Positions 29,814-38,166 of a stretch of 64,000 nt of DNA are shown here, piece by piece. Position numbers and translations under genes: made by a program. The notes beneath the pieces were generated by a model. The model saw nothing but the letters and a program-made list of their open reading frames with translations. It was not told the origin of the DNA and made no database searches. Source of the stretch: Spirochaetota bacterium (GTDB taxonomy: Bacteria > Spirochaetota > UBA12135 > COTS27 > JAFLEE01); assembly GCA_017302015.1 (NCBI GenBank), contig JAFLEE010000019.1, positions 1-64,000 of the forward strand. The letters run 5' to 3'. Each line of letters starts with the position of its first letter. Position 1 is the first letter of the stretch.

Positions 29814-32600
29814 CTATTTTTCGAATCCCACCGACCCCACGGTGAAGGCCACCGACTTCCTTTCCTTGAGGGTACCGCCGATCTTGAAGTCGCCGATATC
29901 GGAGAGCCGCAGGCGCTCATCCCCGGCCGCCTTCTTCCCCCTTCCCCAGGCCGGGAGTTTGAACGCGGCGAAGGGGATGACGAACTCGAGGCGCTCGCCG
30001 TCGATACGCACCGGCTTTATCTCCGCGGCGAACTTGGCGCCGCTCTCTTTTTCCCCCAGCATGGCGGTGAACGAGGAGAAATCGCCGGCCTGCGCGGTGG
30101 TGAGGCTGAAGCGGATCGCGGAGAAGGGGGTGAGATCCCGGGGCGGCTTAAAGGCCCCGACGGCCAAGACGTGTCGCCCGGCGTTTTCGGGGAGGGCGGT
30201 GAGATCGGCGGTGACCTTCTGGCCCGCGGGGCCGAGCTCGAAGGTGAAACGCCCCTTGGCCCCCCAAGAGTCGCCGCTCCAGGTAAGCTGGTCGAGGGAA
30301 AGATCCCCGGGGCGCTTCGAGGCCGACGCCCCGGCCACGCCCGCCTCGTAGGCGAAGAAGGAGAGTTTTTTGATCCGGTAGGCCACCCGGCTTTGGCCCG
30401 CGGCGCCGCCGATGAGCATGCGGGCGAGATCTTCCCGGCGGAAGGTGCCGTCGCTCTTGCCCTTGCCCCATCCCGGGAGCCGGCACTGGTCGAAATGGAG
30501 GAGGAAGGTCGTCTCGCCGGTCTTCGGGTCGCCGATGGGAAGGTCGGGCACCCATTTGGCCTCGGTCTTCCCTTCCTGGAAGATGAAGGTCCATGACAGC
30601 AGCGAGGCCCCGTCGGGAAGATCGACCGTGAGGGAGGCGCCGTCGAAGCCCGAAGCGTCGAACCCGATGGGGAAGTCGACCACCGCGTAGAAATAATTGG
30701 CGTTGGCGGCCGAAAGGTCCGCCCGAACCTCCACCCCGGCCGGCCCGGCTTGGATGGCGGTGTCGACGCCGTCGGCGCTTCCCGATTTCCACGGGGCGCG
30801 GGCGAGATCCACCGGCTTCTCCGAAGCGAGTTTGCCGCGGGGGCGCGAAACGGGGTCGGGCCGGACGAAGGAACCGAGCTTCGGGTAGCGGCTGCGCCAG
30901 ACGGGTTGCCCGTCGGGGCCGGGGGCGTACATGGCCGGGAAGGCCGCGGGTTCCGTGGGGAAGATGCGCCGCCAGAGGGCGTCATGGTCGCTCTCCCAAA
31001 CGATCGTCATGCGGTCGTAGCGGTAGGGCTCGGCGGTGATCCATTCCGGGGAGACGACCTCGGCCACGGTCTTCCCGCCGCGCACCAGGCTCGCGCGCAC
31101 TTCCCCGGGGGACATGGGAACTTGGGTGCTCGTGAAGCCCGCCGGGATCTCGGCCACCTTCTTCCCGCGATAGCGCAATTCGCCGGGGGCCGCCGCGAAG
31201 GCGACGAGGTCGACGGCCTCGTCGGTGAGCAGCGATTTTTCCCAGTCGGCCCGGGAGAGGGCCCAGGAGGCGTAGTACGGCGGGAAGAGGTCGAAGCGCG
31301 CCTTGGCGCCCAGGGCATGGCGCTTATGGAGGACGACCAGCCGTTCGGCGCGCTCGGGCGCCTCGCCGCGCCAATGGGCGCGGTGCCAGGCGTTCATCAG
31401 GCCGAAGCCGAAATTATGGTTGACTTCGGGGGCGAGGTGGTGCCCCTCCTCGTAATCGTTCCAGGTGCCGAAGGAGACCATGGGCGCTTCAGCGGCGATG
31501 GCCTGCTTCCAGCACCAGGTCAGGTTCGAACTGAGCCCGGCGCCGATGATCATGCGCCCGTAATTTTCCGGGGGCTCGCCGATCTTGTGCATCTCCACCG
31601 CCCCGGTGCGCGTGCTGCGCAGCTTCGCGCAGTTCATCTCGGGCATGACGCCCTTGACGTAGGCGCGGCCCCGGTTCTTGCAGGTCTGCGCCACCCGACG
31701 GATATCGGCCTCCCGCCCCTGCGTGGGGTAATCGAAGAAATCGTTCACCGCGGGGAAGACATCGAGGATGGCGTCGAGGGAGGCCTGGTACTCCGCGTCG
31801 GGGGTTTCGCGCCAGGGGCGATAGGAGCGCTTGCCGCCGTGGTAGATGACGGCGATGGGAACGCCGAGGCGGGCCTCGATGAGGTCCCAGGCCCGGGCGA
31901 CCTTTTTCGCCTTCTCCCGCGCATCGGTGATCCCTTTCGCCTCGGGGGCGAAGCCGTCGGTGCCCCAGGTGTAGAGGAGGAGCCGCCCGTCGGGCGTGCG
32001 CAGCCAATGGGGGGAGTTCGCCGTGGCCTGGAGGATGCGCCGAAGGCGCTCGCCCACGACCTCGACCACCTCCTCGGTCGTGGCGTAGCCGGAGACGTCG
32101 GAGGGGCAGAGGGTGAGTTTGAGGTCGATCTTCTTGGCGTCGGCGACCGTGAAATACCGGACGATCGACAGGTCGGTGGGGGAAAGTTCGGCGGGCGCGG
32201 GAACCTTGGGTTTGCCGAAGGCCATGTAGAAATGGAAGCCGTCGACCCCGAGGGGCCGGGCGGTGCGGAGTTCCCATTCGACGTAGGCGTCGATGCTCTC
32301 GACCCTTTTCCGGTCGAGAAAATCTTCGCGCATGCCCGGGAAGCGGGGGACCGGCCAAGCGTTCCACGAAAGCACCGTGCTGATCCCCCCGATCTGGGCG
32401 AACGGGCCGTCGGGGAGGAAGAACTTGGCGTCGTTCTGGGTGCCGCCGAGGTGGGGGACGCTCGCCGCCATGAAGTGGGCGATGACGAGGCGCTCGGAGG
32501 CGATGGGCAGGGCGAGTTTCCCGGGCTCGGAGGCGGCGGAAAGGCCCGCCGCCAGGAGGCCGAGGAACAGACCGGTGCGGACCGCGTCGAAAAGGGCCAT
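29814..32600 (-). CDS. Exported GH71-like alpha-glucanase with two C-terminal modules, 928 aa
   Basis: SD AGGAGA; signal peptide 1-23. The N-terminal barrel begins L-V-I-A-H-F-M-A and contains G-V-D-G-F-H-F-Y-M and G-T-W-N-D-Y-E-E-G-H-H-L-A-P, matching GH71 alpha-1,3-glucanases (with some likeness to GH99). The acidic pair in N-D-Y-E-E would be catalytic. Residues about 640-770 and 790-928 are two related beta-sandwich modules, each with a L-P-(G/A)-W-G-(K/R)-G-K segment followed by I-G-G, reminiscent of CBM11-like carbohydrate-binding domains. Hence an extracellular or periplasmic polysaccharide hydrolase with duplicated binding modules. Confidence 0.75.
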   Translation of the reverse strand: MALFDAVRTGLFLGLLAAGLSAASEPGKLALPIASERLVIAHFMAASVPHLGGTQNDAKFFLPDGPFAQIGGISTVLSWNAWPVPRFPGMREDFLDRKRVESIDAYVEWELRTARPLGVDGFHFYMAFGKPKVPAPAELSPTDLSIVRYFTVADAKKIDLKLTLCPSDVSGYATTEEVVEVVGERLRRILQATANSPHWLRTPDGRLLLYTWGTDGFAPEAKGITDAREKAKKVARAWDLIEARLGVPIAVIYHGGKRSYRPWRETPDAEYQASLDAILDVFPAVNDFFDYPTQGREADIRRVAQTCKNRGRAYVKGVMPEMNCAKLRSTRTGAVEMHKIGEPPENYGRMIIGAGLSSNLTWCWKQAIAAEAPMVSFGTWNDYEEGHHLAPEVNHNFGFGLMNAWHRAHWRGEAPERAERLVVLHKRHALGAKARFDLFPPYYASWALSRADWEKSLLTDEAVDLVAFAAAPGELRYRGKKVAEIPAGFTSTQVPMSPGEVRASLVRGGKTVAEVVSPEWITAEPYRYDRMTIVWESDHDALWRRIFPTEPAAFPAMYAPGPDGQPVWRSRYPKLGSFVRPDPVSRPRGKLASEKPVDLARAPWKSGSADGVDTAIQAGPAGVEVRADLSAANANYFYAVVDFPIGFDASGFDGASLTVDLPDGASLLSWTFIFQEGKTEAKWVPDLPIGDPKTGETTFLLHFDQCRLPGWGKGKSDGTFRREDLARMLIGGAAGQSRVAYRIKKLSFFAYEAGVAGASASKRPGDLSLDQLTWSGDSWGAKGRFTFELGPAGQKVTADLTALPENAGRHVLAVGAFKPPRDLTPFSAIRFSLTTAQAGDFSSFTAMLGEKESGAKFAAEIKPVRIDGERLEFVIPFAAFKLPAWGRGKKAAGDERLRLSDIGDFKIGGTLKERKSVAFTVGSVGFEK

Positions 32601-32673
32601 GGTGTCTCCTGGGTCTTCGGCGTCGGCCCCGAGTCGCGGCGGCGCTTCTCGGGGTGAAGCGAGCGCCCCGGCT

Positions 32674-33852
32674 TCAGCGCTTCTTCTTTTTGGCCTTCTT
32701 CGCCGCGGCTTTTTTCGCCTTCTTCGGTTTCGCCTTTGCCGCCGTTCGGGCGGGAAGGGCGAACACCGGCTTATTCCCGCGGCGAAGGGCCGCTTGGCGA
32801 TGGCACTCTTCGGTCACGGCCACCTGCTGGCGCACCTGCTCGACCGTCACTTCCAGGGGCGCGCCTTCGGTGAGGGTGCGGTGGAGCATGCGGTAATAGC
32901 GGCTGGAGATCGCCTTGAACAGGTCGGCGTCTTCGGCGGGCACCGTCCATTTCTCCTCTTTCCAGGGGAGGGTCTCGGAGCAATAGGCCGGGCCGCCCTC
33001 GGGGGTCGAGATGGGCTTTTCGCAGAGTTGGCGCTTGGGGGCCTCCTTCTCGTCGAAATACTTCCACTCGATCTCTTTCATCGATCCCTTGAGCCCGCCG
33101 CGGGTTCCCTGCACGAGGTAGGTGAAGCCGCTATAGGCATTGCAGGAAGAGACCTCGACTTCGACGAGGGGCCGCCCGGGGGCCTTCAGGAGCACCTTGG
33201 CGAAATCGTCCGCGTCGCCGAAGGAATTGGCGAGGTCGAGATGGCAGACGACCTCGGGCATGCCCTTGAAGTCGAGGAAGCGCAGGGCCTGGTCGAGGGG
33301 GTGGGGGCCGGTATTGCGCAGGCCGCCGGCGTTTAAGCGGTCGATCATCTGCCAGTCCCAGCGTCGGGCGTAGCCGCTGAAATGGATCTGCACCTGCACG
33401 AGGCGGCCGAGCACGCCCGAATCCACGACCTTCTTCACCTGGGTGAAATAGGGCGCGAAGCGGGATTGCTGGAAGACGGCGAGGGTGCGCCCGGCCTTCT
33501 TCGCCGCGGCGGCCATCGCATCGACCTCCGCCACCGTGCGGGCCATCGGCTTCTCGCAGAGCACGTTGAAGCCCGCGCGCAGGAATTCGAGGGAGATGGG
33601 CGCGTGCAGGTGGCTCTGGGACGCGTTCACCACGAGGTCGAGATCCTTGATCTTAAGGAGATCCCGGTAATCGGTGGTGAGCAGGCATTCGCTATCGTAG
33701 CCGTAGGCCTTCTTGGCGTGCTCCAGGCGGGAGGCGATGGGATCGGCCACCGCGACGATCTTGAAGTAATCCGGATCGGTGACGAGGTACTTGGCGTGGA
33801 TATCCGCGCCGCTTCGGCCCTGGCCGATGATGCCCACACGTAATTGCTTCAT
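32674..33852 (-). CDS. Gfo/Idh/MocA-family oxidoreductase with basic tail, 392 aa
   Basis: ATG 33852 with GGGGAG upstream. Rossmann motif G-I-I-G-Q-G-R-S-G at the N-terminus, the E-K-P motif C-E-K-P-M-A near residue 100, and a G-P-H-P-L-D catalytic region near 180. NAD(P)-dependent oxidation or reduction of a sugar or inositol derivative. The last about 30 residues are almost only Lys and Ala (A-K-A-K-P-K-K-A-K-K-A-A-A-K-K), unusual for this family and resembling bacterial histone-like tails. A TATAAT lies upstream on the minus strand (33886-33891). Divergence from the neighbouring sugar hydrolases suggests a role in modified-sugar catabolism. Confidence 0.9.
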   Translation of the reverse strand: MKQLRVGIIGQGRSGADIHAKYLVTDPDYFKIVAVADPIASRLEHAKKAYGYDSECLLTTDYRDLLKIKDLDLVVNASQSHLHAPISLEFLRAGFNVLCEKPMARTVAEVDAMAAAAKKAGRTLAVFQQSRFAPYFTQVKKVVDSGVLGRLVQVQIHFSGYARRWDWQMIDRLNAGGLRNTGPHPLDQALRFLDFKGMPEVVCHLDLANSFGDADDFAKVLLKAPGRPLVEVEVSSCNAYSGFTYLVQGTRGGLKGSMKEIEWKYFDEKEAPKRQLCEKPISTPEGGPAYCSETLPWKEEKWTVPAEDADLFKAISSRYYRMLHRTLTEGAPLEVTVEQVRQQVAVTEECHRQAALRRGNKPVFALPARTAAKAKPKKAKKAAAKKAKKKKR

Positions 33853-33885
33853 GGTATCGCTCCCCTGGATTTCCGTGGATGGGAA

Positions 33886-33891
33886 ATTATA
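33886..33891 (-). promoter_or_regulatory. -10 element (TATAAT) of the Gfo/Idh/MocA gene
   Basis: A perfect TATAAT on the minus strand lies 33 nt before the ATG at 33852. No clear -35 at standard spacing. Confidence 0.45.
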
Positions 33892-33924
33892 CAACTAATC
33901 GGTTGGGAACGGATACGCCGATTC

Positions 33925-35901
33925 TCAGCGGATTTCCGGGGATTTTGAGGGGATGCGGAGAAGGACCACGCTGCACGGGGGGATTTCCAGGGAGAAGGAG
34001 GGCCCCGCCTGGAAGGGTTCCTCGACCGGGGCCACCCGATTTGGCGCGGCGAGGTCGTTGGTGGCCTCGGGCGGCCCGGCGAGGAGGGTGCGGGTAGCCG
34101 CCGCAGTGGTGGCGCCCCCGCCGCGTATGTCCACCTCGATATCCACCGGGGACGCCTGGGGATTGGCGAACTTGAGGAAGAGGGCCCCCTCCCGGGCCGA
34201 GTAGGTGCTCGAGACCCCCACCACCGTTTCCCGCCCGTCGGCCCGGGGGGGAAGATTCCAGTCGTGGGGGACCCAGGTTTCCCCCAGGTGCGACGCGAAG
34301 AGGCGCTGCACGTGGTAATTGGGCGTCGTCACCACGCGCCCGTCGTCGAACCAGATGAGGTTGGCGTGCTTCCACTGGCAGAAATCGTAATGGGCGAGTA
34401 GCGGCGCGTAGGAATGCATCGCGACGAGGTCGCTATTGCGCTCGAGGCCCGTGAGGTAGACGGCCTCGGCCACGGCGTTCTCCATCGCGTTGCCGCGGGA
34501 GGCGTATTCCCCCACGTAGACCTTCGGCCCCTCCCGTTTCGCGCCATCGAAGCGGCGATGGTTTTCGACGAACCACGCGGGCTCCATGTAATAGTGCTCG
34601 TCGGTGTAGGACACGCCGGTCTGGGCCATGAGATCGGCCAGGGGCGCTTCGGGCCCGAGCCCCGAGGTGCCGATGATCTCGATGCCCGGGCACTCCCGCC
34701 GCAGGCGCTCGACGAATTTCGGGAAGCGCTTGCGGAAAGCCGGGGTGTCGTGCTCTTCGTTGCCGACGCCCAGGAGTTTCAGGCCGAAGGGTTCGGGATG
34801 GCCCATCGCGGCGCGCACCGCGCCCCAGCCGGAACTCGCGGGCCCGTTGGCGAAGGCCACGAGGTCGACGCAATCCTGGATCCAAGCCTCGAGCGCCTCG
34901 TCGCCTACGGCTTGGAAGGGTTTGGAGAACCCGCAACTCACCCCGGCGGGCAGGATGGGCATCGGCTCGCAGCCGATGTCCTCGCAGAACTGGAAATATT
35001 CGAAGAAGCCGAGGCCGTAGGTCTGGTGGTAGCCCCAGCGGTTCCAATTCGGCCGCCGCGACTCGATGGGCCCCACGCTGTCCTTCCATCGATAGGCGTT
35101 CGCGAGCCCGTCGCCGTGCACGATGCACCCGCCGGGAAATCGCAGGAAGCGGGGCTTGAGGTCGGCGATGGCCTGGGCGAGGTCTTTTCGCAGGCCGTTG
35201 CGGCGCCCGTGGAAGGTCTCCCTCGGGAAGAGTGAGACGTGGGCGAGGTGGAACGCGTCGCCGATATCCAGGGTGACGACGAGGCGGGCCCGGGATTCGC
35301 TCCGGCGGGGGATGAGCACCGCTTCGCGTTTTTCCCAGGCGGAGGAAACGGCGGCGAGAGTTTCCCGGGCGAGGATCTGGCCGTCGGGCCCCTCGAGGGC
35401 CACCGTGGGGGCGACGGACATCGCGCTTCCCGAGCGGATGAAGGCGCTGAAATCGTAGGGGGCGCCCGCCTCCACGCGCATCCCGCCGCGATAGCCCCGG
35501 TTCGCGATGCCGAAACTTCCCGGGCCGCCCGACGCCCGCAGTACGGCGTAATTCGGGCTGCGCTCATCCACGGGATCGAGGATCGCGATGTCGAAGCGGC
35601 ATTCCCGCTTGCCGCGGCCCACGGTTTCCCACGCGGTCTTCGGGGAGAGCGCGGTGCCCTCGCCCCGCACGCCGTGGATGGGGAAATAGGCGAAGGAGCG
35701 GTTCTCCACCAGTTCGGCGTAGAGCCCACCGTCGGCCGCGCCGTTGATGTCCTCGAAGAATAACCCATAGAGGTGCGGGGGGATGGGCTTGCCGATCTGG
35801 TCGCGGTGGAGGGTGAGGCGCCCCACAAGCCGCGGGGGGGCTTTTCGGGGGGCGAAGCGGTCGAAGATTCGTCGCAGGAGCGCGGCGGGACGGGGGGACA
35901 T
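33925..35901 (-). CDS. Alpha-L-arabinofuranosidase, GH51, 658 aa
   Basis: Releases terminal arabinofuranose from arabinan or arabinoxylan fragments. Family signatures are H-L-Y-G-L-F-F-E-D-I-N (40-53), F-L-R-F-P-G-G (252-258), acid/base E382 in G-V-G-N-E-E-H-D and nucleophile E465 in V-Y-V-G-E-Y-A-S. A C-terminal beta-sandwich ends the protein. A Lys/Arg-rich N-terminus precedes the catalytic part, but there is no clear signal peptide, so location is uncertain. Divergent from the AraC gene at 35973 (71 nt), which is the likely regulator, as is common for arabinose genes. Confidence 0.92.
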   Translation of the reverse strand: MSPRPAALLRRIFDRFAPRKAPPRLVGRLTLHRDQIGKPIPPHLYGLFFEDINGAADGGLYAELVENRSFAYFPIHGVRGEGTALSPKTAWETVGRGKRECRFDIAILDPVDERSPNYAVLRASGGPGSFGIANRGYRGGMRVEAGAPYDFSAFIRSGSAMSVAPTVALEGPDGQILARETLAAVSSAWEKREAVLIPRRSESRARLVVTLDIGDAFHLAHVSLFPRETFHGRRNGLRKDLAQAIADLKPRFLRFPGGCIVHGDGLANAYRWKDSVGPIESRRPNWNRWGYHQTYGLGFFEYFQFCEDIGCEPMPILPAGVSCGFSKPFQAVGDEALEAWIQDCVDLVAFANGPASSGWGAVRAAMGHPEPFGLKLLGVGNEEHDTPAFRKRFPKFVERLRRECPGIEIIGTSGLGPEAPLADLMAQTGVSYTDEHYYMEPAWFVENHRRFDGAKREGPKVYVGEYASRGNAMENAVAEAVYLTGLERNSDLVAMHSYAPLLAHYDFCQWKHANLIWFDDGRVVTTPNYHVQRLFASHLGETWVPHDWNLPPRADGRETVVGVSSTYSAREGALFLKFANPQASPVDIEVDIRGGGATTAAATRTLLAGPPEATNDLAAPNRVAPVEEPFQAGPSFSLEIPPCSVVLLRIPSKSPEIR

Positions 35902-35938
35902 GGGGGCCTCGGAAGGCTACCGGAAGCGGCCGGCAACC

Positions 35939-35967
35939 TTGTGTAGGATGGCCCCGGCCCGTATAAT
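35939..35967 (+). promoter_or_regulatory. Sigma70-like promoter of araC-type gene, leaderless
   Basis: TTGTGT (35939-35944), a 17-nt spacer and a perfect TATAAT (35962-35967), then 5 nt to the ATG at 35973. Transcription should start at or next to the A of the ATG. Confidence 0.6.
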
Positions 35968-35972
35968 CCGCC

Positions 35973-36929
35973 ATGGTCCCCCGGTTCAAAAACCTTTGTG
36001 AAACATGCACGATCCCCCCGGGCACCCGGGAGCGTTTCCTGCCCCTGGGCCATCCGTCCCTCGCCGGGCTGCGGGCCCTGGGCGTGCGCATGGGCGGGGT
36101 GAGCCTTATCGGGCCGGGGTACCGCATGGTCCGCTTCCGTCCCACCTTCCACGCGCTGCTCTACGTGCTGGAGGGCGAAGCGCATTTCGGGAACGCCCGC
36201 GCGCAGGCCTGGGCTGGCCCGGGCGAGCGGCTCCTCTTCCCCGCCGGGGAATTCCAGGCCTATGCGCCCAAAACGCCCGCGTGGCGCATGGCGTGGTTCC
36301 ACTTGGACGCCGCCCGCGCCCACCGGGGCCTGGGGAAGGCCTTCTTGCGGACCCGCGACCCCGGCGCGTGCCGCGCGGTGGAGCGCGTCATGGCCGGCCT
36401 GCTCGACGAGGTCGACCTCCGCCGCGACCGCGATCTCGTCGCCCTTTGGTCGGGCTTGCTCCTGAAGACGCTTCGGCGCGACCTTTTCGATGACGACGCG
36501 GGCTTCGCCGGGCCTGCCCCCGAGGCCGCTCGCCTCGATGAGGTCTGGGGCCTCGTCTCCTCCCAGCTTGAATCCGATTGGAGCCTTAAGCGCATGGCCT
36601 CCCATACGGTATGGACGCGCGCCCATTTCGCCCGGCTCTGCGCCTCGCGCTACGGGGAGCCCCCCATGAAGCGCCTCGCCCGCCTGCGCATGGAGCATGC
36701 CGAGGGCCTCCTCGCCGCCACCGCGCTCCCCGTGGGCGAGATCTCCCAGAGGTCGGGTTACTCCGATGCGTTCGCCTTCTCCACGGCATTCCGCCGCCAC
36801 GCGGGCCTGCCGCCGGCGGTGTGGCGGGGGCGGCGAAAAGGAAAGCGGGATCCACTGGTCCCGTCCGCATCGCCCACGCCAGACGGTCGGGGTAGGCCCC
36901 CATCGCCTCCTCGCGTAGGCGGTAATTGA
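35973..36929 (+). CDS. AraC-family transcriptional regulator, 318 aa
   Basis: The N-terminal cupin-like domain (L-Y-V-L-E-G-E-A-H-F near residue 65, L-L-F-P-A-G-E-F-Q-A-Y-A near 87) senses a sugar. The C-terminal double helix-turn-helix includes L-K-R-M-A-S-H-T-V-W-T and V-G-E-I-S-Q-R-S-G-Y-S-D-A-F-A-F-S. A Pro/Arg-rich tail of about 30 residues follows. Divergent from GH51 arabinofuranosidase. There is no Shine-Dalgarno; TATAAT lies 5 nt before the ATG, so leaderless translation is likely. Confidence 0.9.
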   Translation: MVPRFKNLCETCTIPPGTRERFLPLGHPSLAGLRALGVRMGGVSLIGPGYRMVRFRPTFHALLYVLEGEAHFGNARAQAWAGPGERLLFPAGEFQAYAPKTPAWRMAWFHLDAARAHRGLGKAFLRTRDPGACRAVERVMAGLLDEVDLRRDRDLVALWSGLLLKTLRRDLFDDDAGFAGPAPEAARLDEVWGLVSSQLESDWSLKRMASHTVWTRAHFARLCASRYGEPPMKRLARLRMEHAEGLLAATALPVGEISQRSGYSDAFAFSTAFRRHAGLPPAVWRGRRKGKRDPLVPSASPTPDGRGRPPSPPRVGGN

Positions 36930-36943
36930 TGGTAGCATCGTGG

Positions 36944-38158
36944 ATGGGACTTCACTTTTTTCCCCCTATCGCCCGTCGGTTCATGCAAGCCCTCCTCGGC
37001 GGGGCGTTGATCCTCATGCCCCTCGTCGCCGCCGATCGTTTGCGCATCGCGGTCTATCAATTCGATTCGCGCAGCGGGGTGGAGCCCGCCGTCGCCGGCA
37101 ATGTCACCGATCTTTTCCAGACCGAGTTCGCCCGCCTCAATCGCTTCGATGTGCTCGAGCGCGCCAACCTCCAGCGCGTCATCAAGGAACAGTCGATCCA
37201 AAGTTCCGGCTGCGTGGAGAGCTCTTGCGCCGTGAAACTCGGCAATCTCTTGGGCGTCCAAAAGATGGTGGTCGGGGCGGTGTTCCGCATGGGGGGCGCG
37301 TATTACGTCAACCTCCATTTCGTCGATGTCGAACTCGCCCGGGTCGATTTTTCGGAATCCGCCTCCACCCCCGAAGAACATGGACTGCCGGCGCTCATCG
37401 CCGAGATGGCGCTGAACATCGTGAAGAAGATCCCCGTTTCGGCGCGGATCGTGAAACTTACCGGAGATCGCACGGCCTTCTGCAACCTCGGGGTCGACGA
37501 CGGGGTGCGCCCCGGTGAAACGGTCCAGATCGTACGGCTCGGGGAGGCCGTCATGGATCCCGGCACCGGCGCCCTCCTCGGCCGAGACCGCACCGTCCTG
37601 GGCGAGGCGCAACTCACCGAGTTCACCGGGCTTTCCTTCGGCACGCTCCGTTTCCCCACCAATATGGAGGTTCGCGTCGGCGACCTCGTCATGCCGCCCC
37701 TACTCAAATCGAAGGGGAGCGGCCTTTCGCCGCTGATTCACCGCGCCATGTCGCCCCGGTCCACCATGTTCCCGCAGGCGAAACGAGAGGCACCGCCGGT
37801 TGAATACGAGACCCGCGATGTCCACCGATTAAAGGCGGCCCTGCTCATCGCGGGGCCCGTATTGGCCGCGGGCGGAGGCGTGTGCCTCGCCCTCGGTCTT
37901 GACGCGCAGGCTCGGCACCCGGCCCTGAAACTGGCCTACGACACCGCCTCCACCAATGCGGCAGACGCCTATTCGGCCTATTCGTTGAATTATCAGAACG
38001 CCGTGGCTTTCACCGCGGCGGGGGTCAGTTTATTGAGCGTGGGGGTCCCCATGCTCCTCACGGGTGTGATCCTTCCTCGGGTCATTAAAAAACCCATTCG
38101 CATCGGATTGCTGCTCGGTCCCGGTTATTTTCAATTCCAGTGCACTGCGCCCATCTAG
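36944..38158 (+). CDS. CsgG-like exported protein, 404 aa
   Basis: A hydrophobic N-terminal segment (M-Q-A-L-L-G-G-A-L-I-L-M-P-L-V-A-A, about residues 14-30) precedes L-R-I-A-V-Y-Q-F-D and V-T-D-L-F-Q-T-E-F-A-R-L-N-R-F-D-V-L-E-R, the pattern of CsgG/TolB-N-type domains that assess or form outer-membrane assemblies. Two cysteines (S-S-G-C-V-E-S-S-C) may form a disulphide. A membrane-like region lies near the C-terminus (A-A-L-L-I-A-G-P-V-L-A-A-G-G). The start is uncertain: ATG 36944 has TAGCAT five nt upstream, while TTG 36926 and ATG 36983 are alternatives. It overlaps or abuts the AraC gene and is followed 8 nt later by a NHL-like lipoprotein, so the pair may form one surface complex. Confidence 0.7.
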   Translation: MGLHFFPPIARRFMQALLGGALILMPLVAADRLRIAVYQFDSRSGVEPAVAGNVTDLFQTEFARLNRFDVLERANLQRVIKEQSIQSSGCVESSCAVKLGNLLGVQKMVVGAVFRMGGAYYVNLHFVDVELARVDFSESASTPEEHGLPALIAEMALNIVKKIPVSARIVKLTGDRTAFCNLGVDDGVRPGETVQIVRLGEAVMDPGTGALLGRDRTVLGEAQLTEFTGLSFGTLRFPTNMEVRVGDLVMPPLLKSKGSGLSPLIHRAMSPRSTMFPQAKREAPPVEYETRDVHRLKAALLIAGPVLAAGGGVCLALGLDAQARHPALKLAYDTASTNAADAYSAYSLNYQNAVAFTAAGVSLLSVGVPMLLTGVILPRVIKKPIRIGLLLGPGYFQFQCTAPI

Positions 38159-38166
38159 GAGCTTGT

